A DNA stretch of 64,000 nt from Tersicoccus mangrovi (GTDB taxonomy: Bacteria > Actinomycetota > Actinomycetes > Actinomycetales > Micrococcaceae): positions 1-64,000 of the forward strand of contig NZ_JBAJMW010000003.1 in NCBI RefSeq assembly GCF_036881825.1, given 5' to 3'. The notes under the pieces were generated by a model. It ran no database searches, was not told the origin of the DNA, and was given only the letters and a program-made list of their open reading frames with translations. Of this stretch, positions 41,791 to 49,663 are shown piece by piece; positions within the stretch are counted from its first letter, which is position 1; each line of letters begins with the position of its first letter. A program made the position numbers and the translations under genes.

Positions 41791-42912
41791 TCATCGGACG
41801 GCCACCCGCGGCCCGAGCAGCGCACCGGCCGCGTGCGGGGAGGTGGCGATCTCGTGCATCCCGCCGGTCACGCCCCGCGCGGCCAGGGACATGACGAAGG
41901 CGAGCACGCCGGCCACGGCCGTGTACAGCTCGATCGGGATCTCCTGGCCGATGTCGCACGCGCCGTGCAGGGCGCGGGCGAGCGGGATGTCCTTGACCAT
42001 GGGTACGCCCTTGTCCTTCGCCTCGGCGCGGATCCGGTCGGCGATGCGGTCGGCGCCCTTGGCGACGACGCGCGGCGCGGACCGGCCCGGCTCGTACTTG
42101 AGGGCGACGGCGACGTGGGTCGGGTTGACGAGCACGACGTCGGCGTCGCCGATCGCGGCGATCATCCGGTTCCGGCTCATCGCCATCTGCCGGGCGCGGC
42201 GCTGCGAGCGGATCAACGGGTCGCCCTCGCTGGTCTTCGTCTCGTCCTTGACCTCGCGCTTGGTCATGCGGGTCTGCTTGCGGTTCCGGCGGGCGACGAC
42301 GAGGACGTCGAGCCCGGCGAGGATGAGCCCCGCGGCCACCGCGCCCTGGAGCAGCGAGACGGCGCCACCCCCGGCCGCGGACAGCAGCCCCGCGATGGGC
42401 AGGCCGCCGGCCGTCATGAGCACCGGCACGAGGGACTGGATCGCGAACACGAGGACGACGCCGACCACGGCGGTCTTCAGCAGCGCCTTGGCGCCGCCCC
42501 ACAGGGCCTGGGTGCCGAACATGCGCCCGAACCCGGCGACGAGGTTGAAGTGCTCCCCCGTGAGGCGGAACTTCTTGACGTGGATCCCGCCCTGCAGCAC
42601 CGACCCGGCGAGCACGGCGGCCACGACGACGGCGAACAGGGGCCCGAGGACGCCGCCGAGGTCGGAGAACGCGTCACCGAGGGCCCGGGTGGCCGTCTCG
42701 GGATCGGGGTGGGCGATGACCTGCGGGACGACGGCGAGCTGCTTGCGCAGGGCGGCCTCGCCGGCGCCGATCGTGGGCACGAGCATGACGGCGGCAGCAC
42801 CGACGGCGAGCCACGCGGTGGCGTCCTGCGAGCGGGCGAGCTTGCCCTTGGACCGGACCTCCCGCATCCGCTTGTCGGTGGCCTGCTCGGTTCTCTCCTG
42901 CGCGTCGGCCAT
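41791..42912 (-). CDS. flhB: Flagellar export switch protein FlhB
   Basis: Controls the change from hook to filament export by self-cleavage. 373 aa: N-terminal RTEQATDKRMREVRSKGKLA, four membrane segments, then the cytoplasmic part with the autocleavage motif VVLVNPTHVAVALKYEPG (cut between Asn and Pro) and VPMVKDIPLARALH, EIPIELYTAVAGVLAFV. One nt separates it from fliR. The Ala/Gly-rich C-terminal tail has no known role. Confidence 0.97.
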   Translation of the reverse strand: MADAQERTEQATDKRMREVRSKGKLARSQDATAWLAVGAAAVMLVPTIGAGEAALRKQLAVVPQVIAHPDPETATRALGDAFSDLGGVLGPLFAVVVAAVLAGSVLQGGIHVKKFRLTGEHFNLVAGFGRMFGTQALWGGAKALLKTAVVGVVLVFAIQSLVPVLMTAGGLPIAGLLSAAGGGAVSLLQGAVAAGLILAGLDVLVVARRNRKQTRMTKREVKDETKTSEGDPLIRSQRRARQMAMSRNRMIAAIGDADVVLVNPTHVAVALKYEPGRSAPRVVAKGADRIADRIRAEAKDKGVPMVKDIPLARALHGACDIGQEIPIELYTAVAGVLAFVMSLAARGVTGGMHEIATSPHAAGALLGPRVAVR

Positions 42913-42913
42913 G

Positions 42914-43669
42914 TCACCCCGCCCCGGTCAGGGCCTGGGCCGCGTCCCCGGCGAGCGCCGCGACGACCCGCGGCAGCGCGAGGAAGAGGATGGACCCGAG
43001 CGCCAGCGTCAGCATGATCTTCAGCGGGAAGCCGAGGGAGAACGCGTTCAGCGCCGGCGCCACGCGGGTCAGCAGCCCGAGCCCGACGTCGGCGAGGAAG
43101 AGGACGACCACCAGGGGCCCGGCGATCTGGACGGCCGAGACGAGCATGCCGCTGACGGCGGTGGTCAGCGCCTGCACGGGCCGGGCCAGGTCGAGGCCCC
43201 CGGCCAGCGGGATCGCGGAGAAGGAGCCGGTCAGGCCGGTGAGGACCAACTGGTAGCCGTCCGAGGCGATGAGCAGGGCGAGGGCCGTCATCTGCAGCAG
43301 CCGGGTGAACTGGGCGCCGTTGACCTGGGTCTGCGGGTCGTACATCTGCGCCATCTGGAAACCGCTGAAGACGTCGATCAGGGAGCCGGCCGACTGCACC
43401 GCCGAGAAGATGACGGAGACGAGGAAGCCGAGCGCGAGCCCCGTGGCCGCCTCGAGGGCGAGCCCCGTGATGAGGGTGACGGGGTCGACGTCGCCCCCGT
43501 GGTGGATCCGCCCGGTCACGGCCAGGGCCAGGCCCACGCCGAGCATCGCCTTGATCCGCGCGGGGAAGGCCGGCGAGGAGAAGGGCGGGGCGATGACGAG
43601 GAACGCGGTGAACCGCACGGCGGCCAGGCCGAGGGTCTGCAGCCATGCGAAGTCGATGGGCAGCGTCAT
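42914..43669 (-). CDS. fliR: Flagellar export protein FliR
   Basis: Integral membrane gate subunit, 251 aa with about six membrane segments. Conserved parts: RFTAFLVIAPPFSSPAFPAR, SVIFSAVQSAGSLIDVFSGF, DPQTQVNGAQFTRLLQMTAL, LFLADVGLGLLTRVAPALNAF and SLGFPLKIMLTL. Starts ATGA-overlapped with fliQ. Confidence 0.96.
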   Translation of the reverse strand: MTLPIDFAWLQTLGLAAVRFTAFLVIAPPFSSPAFPARIKAMLGVGLALAVTGRIHHGGDVDPVTLITGLALEAATGLALGFLVSVIFSAVQSAGSLIDVFSGFQMAQMYDPQTQVNGAQFTRLLQMTALALLIASDGYQLVLTGLTGSFSAIPLAGGLDLARPVQALTTAVSGMLVSAVQIAGPLVVVLFLADVGLGLLTRVAPALNAFSLGFPLKIMLTLALGSILFLALPRVVAALAGDAAQALTGAG

Positions 43670-43947
43670 CCGATGCCCCCCGCGAGCAGGTCGGGGATGC
43701 GGTCCATCATGTCGTGGGTGAAGCCGACCATCTCGGTGATCATCCAGTGGCCGCAGATCAGCAGGGCGAGCGCGACGGCGATCGCCTTGGGGACGAACGA
43801 GAGGGTCATCTCCTGGATCTGCGTGATCGACTGCAGCAGGGAGATGGCGAGGCCGACGACGAGGGCCGTCACGAGCACGGGCGCGGAGAGCTTGGCGGCC
43901 GTCAGCAGGGCCTGCAGGCCGATGTCGAGGACGGCACTGGTGTTCAT
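43666..43947 (-). CDS. fliQ: Flagellar export protein FliQ
   Basis: 93 aa, two membrane segments: KLSAPVLVTALVVGLAISLL with QSITQIQEMTLSFVPKAIAV and LICGHWMITEMVGFT. Start ATG 43947 overlaps the fliP stop (ATGA). It forms the export gate with FliP and FliR. Confidence 0.96.
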   Translation of the reverse strand: MNTSAVLDIGLQALLTAAKLSAPVLVTALVVGLAISLLQSITQIQEMTLSFVPKAIAVALALLICGHWMITEMVGFTHDMMDRIPDLLAGGIG

Positions 43948-44786
43948 CCGGTCCCCTGATAGCTCTTGATCAGCGACGTGATGATCAGGCCCCACCCGTC
44001 GACGAGCACGAACAGCAGGATCTTGAACGGCAGGGAGATGATCACCGGAGGCAGCATCATCATGCCCATCGACATCAGGGCCGCGGAGACGACCAGGTCG
44101 ATGACGAGGAACGGGATGAAGATGACGAACCCGATGATGAAGGCCGCGCGCAGCTCCGAGATCATGAACGCCGGGATGAGGGTCTGCAGCGGCACCGCCG
44201 ACGGGGTGGCCGGGTTCGCCAGGCCGGCGGCCCGGGTCATCAGGGCGATGTCCTCCTGGCGGGTGTGCGCCACCATGAACGTCTGCAGCGGCGCCGAGCC
44301 CAGCCGCAGCGCCGTGTCCACGGTGATGGTGCCGTGCAGGTAGGGCTGGATCGCGTCGGTGTTGATGTGCGAGACCACCGGGAACATGACGAACAGGGAG
44401 AGGAACAGCGCGAGCCCGGCGAGCACCTGGTTCGGCGGGATGGACGGCAGGGACAGCGCGTTCCGGGTCATGGCCAGGACGACGAAGATCTTGGTGAACG
44501 ACGTCATCATCAGCAGCAGCGCGGGCGCCACCGAGAGCAGGGTGATGCCGATCAGGGTGACGACGGCGGCCGAGGGGGTGCCGTTCGCGCCGTTGATCTG
44601 CAGGTTCAGGCCGCCGGTACCGCCGGAGCCGGGCGCGGCCGGGGCGGTGGGGGCGGTCGGGACCGCGGGAGCGGTGGGAGCGGCGTGCGCGCCCGCCGCC
44701 GAGAGCAGGAGCACCGCGAGCACGAGGGCGGCGACCAGTCCGAGCGCGGCGAGCACGGACGGGAGGCGGACCCGTCCGGTCGTCAC
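43944..44786 (-). CDS. fliP: Flagellar export protein FliP
   Basis: 280 aa from GTG 44786, which overlaps the fliO stop (GTGA). A signal peptide (LAALGLVAALVLAVLLLSAA ending AHA) precedes an Ala/Pro stretch, then the FliP core: LLMMTSFTKIFVVLAMTRNA, PPNQVLAGLALFLSLFVM, AHTRQEDIALMTRAAGL, QTLIPAFMISELRAAF, GMMMLPPVIISLPFKILLFV. Export gate subunit. Confidence 0.97.
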   Translation of the reverse strand: MTTGRVRLPSVLAALGLVAALVLAVLLLSAAGAHAAPTAPAVPTAPTAPAAPGSGGTGGLNLQINGANGTPSAAVVTLIGITLLSVAPALLLMMTSFTKIFVVLAMTRNALSLPSIPPNQVLAGLALFLSLFVMFPVVSHINTDAIQPYLHGTITVDTALRLGSAPLQTFMVAHTRQEDIALMTRAAGLANPATPSAVPLQTLIPAFMISELRAAFIIGFVIFIPFLVIDLVVSAALMSMGMMMLPPVIISLPFKILLFVLVDGWGLIITSLIKSYQGTG

Positions 44787-45547
44787 GACCGTCGCCCGCC
44801 GGCGACCCACCGCGCGGCGTCGCGAGCCTGCCGCCAGGTGTTCAGGTCGAGGATCGAACCGCTGAGCGGGCTGGTGGACACGGGCACGGCGGCCGCGTGC
44901 CGGCCGCGGGGGCGCACGTCGTCGGTGCGCGGGGCCGTGCTCGACGGGGCCGTGCTCGACGGGTCGGCCACGGGCACCACGGCGGGCGCGGTCGCGGCGA
45001 GCAGGATGCTGCCGTGGTCCGGTCCGCTGAAGGACGTGGTGACAGCCGCGGTGCCGGCGGGCAGATCCAGCGGCGGGGTCTTCGCCGCGGCCGGCAGGGC
45101 CGCCGTCGGCAGCGACGAGGCGCTCCGGCGTGCCGCGAAGCGCGACGGCGCGGACGGGAGGTGACCGAACGGAGCAGCGGCGGAAGCGGTGGCGTCGTCG
45201 AAGGTGGCAGTCGCGGCCGAGAGGGTGGAGGCGAAGGACCCGGTCCCACCGGCGGCGGGGGCTGCAGCTGCAGCCTGGACCGGCTCGGCGGCCGGGGTGG
45301 CCTCGGCACTGCGCAGCACGGAGACGCCGTGCTCGGTGACGCCGAGCAGCAGGCGCTGCCCGTCGGCGTCGAGCAGCACGACGGAGGCCTTGTGGCCGAT
45401 GCCCTGCCGGCTCAGCACGCTGATCGCGGGGCCGGCCGCGCGCACGAGGCCGCCGCGCCGCTTGACCCGTCGCTGGAGCACCCAGATGAGGCCGAGGACC
45501 GCACCGAGGGAGACGAGGACCCGCAGGCCGAGGACGAAGGAATCCAT
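44783..45547 (-). CDS. fliO: FliO-like flagellar biosynthesis protein
   Basis: 254 aa. One membrane segment at residues 3-24 (VLGLRVLVSLGAVLGLIWVL), a basic stretch KRR, then the FliO core SRQGIGHKASVVLLDADGQRL with LLGVTEHGVSVL. The remaining 150 residues are low in complexity, except the end ILDLNTWRQARDAARWVAGG. FliO aids FliP assembly. Position between fliN and fliP supports the call. Confidence 0.85.
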   Translation of the reverse strand: MDSFVLGLRVLVSLGAVLGLIWVLQRRVKRRGGLVRAAGPAISVLSRQGIGHKASVVLLDADGQRLLLGVTEHGVSVLRSAEATPAAEPVQAAAAAPAAGGTGSFASTLSAATATFDDATASAAAPFGHLPSAPSRFAARRSASSLPTAALPAAAKTPPLDLPAGTAAVTTSFSGPDHGSILLAATAPAVVPVADPSSTAPSSTAPRTDDVRPRGRHAAAVPVSTSPLSGSILDLNTWRQARDAARWVAGGRRS

Positions 45548-46254
45548 CAGTTGGGCGCCTCGGCCACGTCGAGGATGCGGGTGATGCGCACGCCATAGTC
45601 CTGGTCGACGACCACGACCTCCCCGAGGGCGATCCGGCGGCCGTTGAGCATGATGTCCGCGGGCGCACCGGCGGAGCGGTCGAGCTCGATCACGTGGCCG
45701 GGCTCGAGGGCGAGGGCGTCGATGATCCGCATCCGGGCGCGGCCGATCTCCACCGTCAGGTTCATCTCGACGTCGTTGATGCGGCCGAGCCGGTCCGCGA
45801 AGGAGGCGTCCAGCACGCCGGCGGGGCCGGTGGCCCCACCCACGGCGGCGCGGACGCGGATGGCGAACCAGCCGAACACGGCGAGACCGTCGGAGATCTC
45901 GTAGACCTCCGTCTGCGGGTCGAGCAGCAGGTCCGTCGCGTCGGTCTCGGCCAGGTCGGAGAGGGCGCCGGGCGCGAACGGCTCGACGGCGTGCTCGACG
46001 GCCGGGCGCAGCACGTCGGTGGCCTGCACGAGGTCGCTCGCGCCTGCCCCGGCCGCGGCGGCCAGGAAGGCGGTGTCCCGCAGCAGGACCGCGACGTCGA
46101 CGGCGTTCGCACCGACGTGACCGGCGGTCACGGCGCGCGGGGCGAAGGCGACGGCGGCGGAGGGCTCCACGCGGCCGGTCACGGCCAGGCCCGGGTGCGG
46201 CAGGTACGCGGCCAGCAGGTCGGCGGACTGGGCGCCGGTGGTGGTGACGGTCAA
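45547..46254 (-). CDS. fliN: Flagellar motor switch protein FliN with FliY-like N-terminal domain
   Basis: 235 aa. Residues 155-235 are the C-ring SpoA domain: MNLTVEIGRARMRIIDALAL, PGHVIELDRSAGAPADIMLN and EVVVVDQDYGVRITRILD. Residues 1-140 are an extra domain (HVGANAVDVAVLLRDTAFL, ILDP-like LLLDPQTEVYEISDGLAV) reminiscent of the CheC-like part of FliY or a second FliM middle domain, although phosphatase motifs are not evident. TGATG overlaps join it to fliM and fliO. Confidence 0.88.
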   Translation of the reverse strand: MTVTTTGAQSADLLAAYLPHPGLAVTGRVEPSAAVAFAPRAVTAGHVGANAVDVAVLLRDTAFLAAAAGAGASDLVQATDVLRPAVEHAVEPFAPGALSDLAETDATDLLLDPQTEVYEISDGLAVFGWFAIRVRAAVGGATGPAGVLDASFADRLGRINDVEMNLTVEIGRARMRIIDALALEPGHVIELDRSAGAPADIMLNGRRIALGEVVVVDQDYGVRITRILDVAEAPN

Positions 46255-47147
46255 CGGAGGTTCTCCTCGGTGCTGATGATGAGGGCGCCGGTGCGGGCGC
46301 CCGTGCGGGTGGCGGTCGCGCCGGCGAGGGGGACGCCGTCGACGGTCACCCGGAAGGGCTGGTGGGTCCCGTGCGGGAGCATCACGGTGTCGCCGACCGC
46401 GAGGCGGAGCACCCCGTGGCTGGTGACCCGCCGCGGGGTGAGGGTCACGGCCACGTCCACGGGCACCTCGGCCAGCTGCGCGCGGACCTGGCCGGGCGCG
46501 TCGGCCGCGGCGATGGTCGGGTTGACGGCGCCGAGCCGGGGCAGCAGCACCGACGCGGGCAGGACGACGGTCGCGGGCGCGGCCGTGTGGGCGACCCGGA
46601 CGATGAAGGTCGCGACGACCATGACGTCACCGGGAGCGGCCGCCTGGGCGAACTGGGGGTGGTGCTGGATGGACTCGACGCGGGAGGAGCCGGGCAGCAG
46701 GTGCCCGAGCGAGTAGTGCAGGTCCTCGAGCGCCTCGTTGATGAGCCGCTGAATGAGTTCCTTCTCGACCGGGGTGAAGATGCGGTCCGCGTCCTGCCGC
46801 TCCCCCGTGCCGCCGAGCATCCGGGCGATCCAGCCCAGCGCGGCGGCGGTCGGGAACTGGACGATGATCGTGTCCTCGCTGTCCATCGGGACGCAGAGGA
46901 CCATCGCGGTGGTCGCGGGCAGGCTGGCCGCGTACTCGTCGTAGGTCTGCACGATCAGGGACTGCAGGCCGACGCTGGACGTGACGCGGACGCGGGCGGT
47001 GAGCTGGGTGCCCCACTGGCGGGCGAAGGTCTCGAAGCCGAGTTCGAGGATGCGGCTGTGCCGGCGAGCCAGCGTCGTGGGGCGACGGAAGTCGTACACC
47101 GCCACCTGCTTGTCCTCGACCGGGGACTCCGCTTCCTGCACGCTCAC
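46251..47147 (-). CDS. fliM: Flagellar motor switch protein FliM
   Basis: 298 aa. YDFRRPTTLARRHSRILELG, QTYDEYAASLP, IARMLGGTGE and EKELIQRLINEALEDL mark the middle domain; the C-terminal SpoA domain has VAVTLTPRRVTSHGVLRLAVG. The canonical CheY-binding N-terminal peptide (LSQxEIDALL) is missing: the protein starts SVQEAESPVEDKQVAVYDFR. GTG 47147 lies just 7 nt after a sigma-28-type -10 box, so fliM mRNA could be leaderless. First gene of the fliM-csrA operon. Confidence 0.93.
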   Translation of the reverse strand: MSVQEAESPVEDKQVAVYDFRRPTTLARRHSRILELGFETFARQWGTQLTARVRVTSSVGLQSLIVQTYDEYAASLPATTAMVLCVPMDSEDTIIVQFPTAAALGWIARMLGGTGERQDADRIFTPVEKELIQRLINEALEDLHYSLGHLLPGSSRVESIQHHPQFAQAAAPGDVMVVATFIVRVAHTAAPATVVLPASVLLPRLGAVNPTIAAADAPGQVRAQLAEVPVDVAVTLTPRRVTSHGVLRLAVGDTVMLPHGTHQPFRVTVDGVPLAGATATRTGARTGALIISTEENLR

Positions 47148-47154
47148 GCCTCTG

Positions 47155-47183
47155 ACTATCGGCCCGGGCCCCGTTCGGGTAAG
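47155..47183 (-). promoter_or_regulatory. Sigma-28-type promoter of the fliM-csrA operon
   Basis: Minus strand: CTTACC (47178-47183), 14 bp, GCCGATAGT (47155-47163). It fits the FliA/WhiG consensus TAA.-N15-GCCGATAA and almost repeats the sites before flbD and flgB. Confidence 0.65.
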
Positions 47184-47253
47184 GCCCGCGGCGGGTCGGT
47201 GCGGGGCGGCGACCGGCCGCGGAGGGGTCCCGACGTGGGGCGGGACGGCCGGG

Positions 47254-48087
47254 TCAGTGCTTCGTCGAGGTGGCCGCTGCGGCCCTCTCCGCGGTCGCGG
47301 CGGCGGCGGGCAGCAGCTTGCGCACGGCGTCGGGCTGGTCCGAGAGCAGCACGATGTCGACGCGCCGGTTCCGCTCGTGGTCCGCGGCGGTGCGACCCGT
47401 CGTCAGGGGCCGGGAGGAACCGAAACCGGTCGCGCGGATCACGTCCGCGGGCACGCCGTCGTGCTCCACCAGGCGGCGCAGCACCGTGGTGGCCCGGGCG
47501 GTGGACAGCTCCCACACGGACGGGTAGACGGTCAGCAGGTCCGCGGTGTGGCCCTCGATCGAGATCTGCTTCTTCGACGCGGTCATCGTCGACGCGATGG
47601 TGTCGAGGACCCGGTCCGCGTGGGCGTTCAGGTCGGCGCTGTCGGGTTGGAAGAACGTCTGCGTGCCGACCAGGCGCACGGTCAGGCCCCGGGAGTCGAC
47701 GGTCATCGTCACGTTGCCGGACAGGCCCGCCTTGTCGAGGGCCGTCTGCATCTTCTTCTGCAGACCGGTGAGGTCCTTCGCCTCGGCGACGGCGAGGGTC
47801 TGGTTGCCGCTGAAGCCCTGGGCGTCCTTGTTGACGTCCTTGGCGGGCACGACGGTGCCCTCGGCCGTGTCCACGCTCGTGGAGACCGTGGTCCCGAAGC
47901 CCGTGGCCAGCGAGTTGCGCAGCTTCTCGAACTTCGCGGAGTCGACCGTGGACATCGCGTACAGCACGATGAACATGCACATGAGCACGGTGACCATGTC
48001 CATGTAGGACGCCATCCACCGTTCGTCGACGTGGTGCTCCTCGCCCTCGTGGTCGGAGCGACGGCGACGACGGCGGGACGCGCTCAC
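47254..48087 (-). CDS. motB: Flagellar stator protein MotB
   Basis: 277 aa from GTG 48087. Single membrane helix WMASYMDMVTVLMCMFIVLY with the proton-carrying Asp in YMDM, then a plug and an OmpA/MotB peptidoglycan-binding domain (QTFFQPDSADLNAHADRVLD, ISIEGHTADL, LSTARATTVLRRLVE, GFGSSRPL, HERNRRVDIVLL). Forms the stator with MotA, with which it overlaps (GTGA). Confidence 0.95.
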   Translation of the reverse strand: MSASRRRRRRSDHEGEEHHVDERWMASYMDMVTVLMCMFIVLYAMSTVDSAKFEKLRNSLATGFGTTVSTSVDTAEGTVVPAKDVNKDAQGFSGNQTLAVAEAKDLTGLQKKMQTALDKAGLSGNVTMTVDSRGLTVRLVGTQTFFQPDSADLNAHADRVLDTIASTMTASKKQISIEGHTADLLTVYPSVWELSTARATTVLRRLVEHDGVPADVIRATGFGSSRPLTTGRTAADHERNRRVDIVLLSDQPDAVRKLLPAAAATAERAAAATSTKH

Positions 48088-48914
48088 GCCGCGTCCAGCG
48101 TGAGGGAGTCGGCGGTGGCGCCGGCCCCGGACTTCGCCTTGCCGGCCTTGGCCTTGCCGTCCTTGCGCTGGGTCACGGGGACCATCGCCTTGAGCCGCTC
48201 GGCGAGCAGCAGCGGCTGGGTGCCGGACTGGACGGCGAGCAGGCCCTCCATGAGCAGGAGCATCCGCTCGCTCTCCAGCTCGGCGAGACGGCCGAGCCGG
48301 CCCGAGAGGGGCAGCCAGATGAAGTTGGCGGACAGCAGGCCCCAGAGGGTGGCGACGAAGGCGCTGGCGATCATGTGCCCGAGCTCCTCGGGCTTGGAGA
48401 GGTTCTCGAGCACGTGGGTCAGGGACACGACGGTGCCGACGATGCCGATGGTCGGGGCGTAGCCGCCGAGGACGGCGAAGAACCTGGCGGCCGCCTTGTC
48501 CGACTTCGAGCGGGTGGACATCTCGTCCTCGAGCAGGATGCGCAGGTCCTCCGGGTCGGTGCCGTCGGCGATGTTCTGCAGCGCACCCGCCAGGAACGGG
48601 TCCTTGCTGCTCGCGGCCTCGGACTCGAGGGCGAGCAGGCCGTCCGCGCGCGCCTTCTCGGCCAGGCCGATGATCGTGTCGATGCTCTGCTGCGGGGGCG
48701 TGGTCTTGCCCATCAGGGCCCGCGGGATCGACGAGAACGCATGAATCCCGTCCTTGAGGGTGTTGCCGGCGAACCCGACGGCGATCGTGGCGCCGAACAC
48801 GAGGATCATGGGCGCCGGCAGGAGCAGCGCGGTGATCGAGGCACCTTCGAGGGTGACCATGGCGACGACGGAGCCGAACGCCAGCACCAGGCCGATCAGT
48901 GTGGCGGGATCCAA
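48084..48914 (-). CDS. motA: Flagellar stator protein MotA
   Basis: 276 aa from TTG 48914 (GAGGAG upstream). Four membrane segments; TLIGLVLAFGSVVAMVTLEG, SIPRALMGKT, the cytoplasmic loop with charged residues for torque (RSKSDKAAARFFAVLGGYAP) and TIGIVGTVVSLTHVLENL with ASAFVATLWGLLSANFIWLP. The C-terminal 40 residues are Lys/Ala-rich and extra. Confidence 0.95.
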   Translation of the reverse strand: MDPATLIGLVLAFGSVVAMVTLEGASITALLLPAPMILVFGATIAVGFAGNTLKDGIHAFSSIPRALMGKTTPPQQSIDTIIGLAEKARADGLLALESEAASSKDPFLAGALQNIADGTDPEDLRILLEDEMSTRSKSDKAAARFFAVLGGYAPTIGIVGTVVSLTHVLENLSKPEELGHMIASAFVATLWGLLSANFIWLPLSGRLGRLAELESERMLLLMEGLLAVQSGTQPLLLAERLKAMVPVTQRKDGKAKAGKAKSGAGATADSLTLDAA

Positions 48915-49045
48915 GGGGTGCTCCTCGTGCTGGTGTGGATGGGGCTCGGTGGTGCTGTCCGACGAGGGAGGCCGTTTGGGGGACGGCCGCCCCGGACGCC
49001 GGTGGGGGCGGCGGTGCGGTCAGGTGGGTGGAACGGTCAGGCGGG

Positions 49046-49366
49046 TCAGGGAGCCGGGTGCAGGACGGTCGGCACCGCGGCGGTGGTCAGTTCGGGGACG
49101 AGCCCGGCGCCCTGCACGTCCCGCGGATGCGGGTCGGGGACCAGGCTCAACCGGGGGGCGACCTCGTCGCTGAGCGAGCGGGCCGTCGCGACCACCCGCG
49201 CGCGGTACCGGGCGATCAGGTCGATCACCGTGTCCATCGACTCGGAGACCACGTAGGTGGTGCCGTCGACCATCACCAGGTAGGTGTCGGGGCTGGCGTG
49301 GACCCGCTCGATCAGATCGGGATTGACCGCGAAGCGGGTCCCGTTCAGCCGGGTGACGACGATCAT
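49046..49366 (-). CDS. flbD: FlbD family protein
   Basis: 106 aa from ATG 49366 (GAGGAACC upstream). MIVVTRLNGTRFAVNPDLIE and the segment TYLVMVDGTTYVVSESMDTV with DLIARYRARVV match the small FlbD family found between flgE and motA in Gram-positive flagellar operons. The C-terminal 45 residues are extra. Precise role unknown. It starts the flbD-motA-motB unit, behind a sigma-28-type site. Confidence 0.9.
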   Translation of the reverse strand: MIVVTRLNGTRFAVNPDLIERVHASPDTYLVMVDGTTYVVSESMDTVIDLIARYRARVVATARSLSDEVAPRLSLVPDPHPRDVQGAGLVPELTTAAVPTVLHPAP

Positions 49367-49419
49367 GGGCGCGGTTCCTCGTCCGAAGTGGTCGCGTCCG
49401 GTCGAACGCGTCACCGGTC

Positions 49420-49449
49420 ACTGTCGGCACGTCGGGCCCCTCCGGTAAG
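49420..49449 (-). promoter_or_regulatory. Sigma-28-type promoter of flbD-motA-motB
   Basis: Minus strand: CTTACC (49444-49449), 15 bp, GCCGACAGT (49420-49428). One base from the fliM and flgB -10 boxes. Predicted start is about 50 nt before flbD. Confidence 0.6.
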
Positions 49450-49597
49450 GCCCGGCTCGCGGTCCTGCTCGCGGTCCGAGCGGGCCGCGGACGTGCCCCG
49501 GCCGCAGATCGGACGAGCGCCGGAGGAGCGCCGGCCGAGCGCCCGACGCGCTCCCGAGAATGGCACGGATGTGGCGCCGGAACGGACGCCGGGAACG

Positions 49598-49638
49598 CCG
49601 ACGGCCCGGATCCGGCAGTGCCGGATCCGGGCCGTCGG
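49598..49638 (-). terminator. Strong hairpin after flgE
   Basis: 18-bp perfect arms 49598-49615 and 49621-49638 (CCGACGGCCCGGATCCGG) with loop CAGTG, 26 nt past the flgE stop. It separates the flgB-flgE unit from flbD, which has its own promoter. No T-run. Confidence 0.7.
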
Positions 49639-49663
49639 ACGTGCGGGACGCCGGGCCGAGAGG

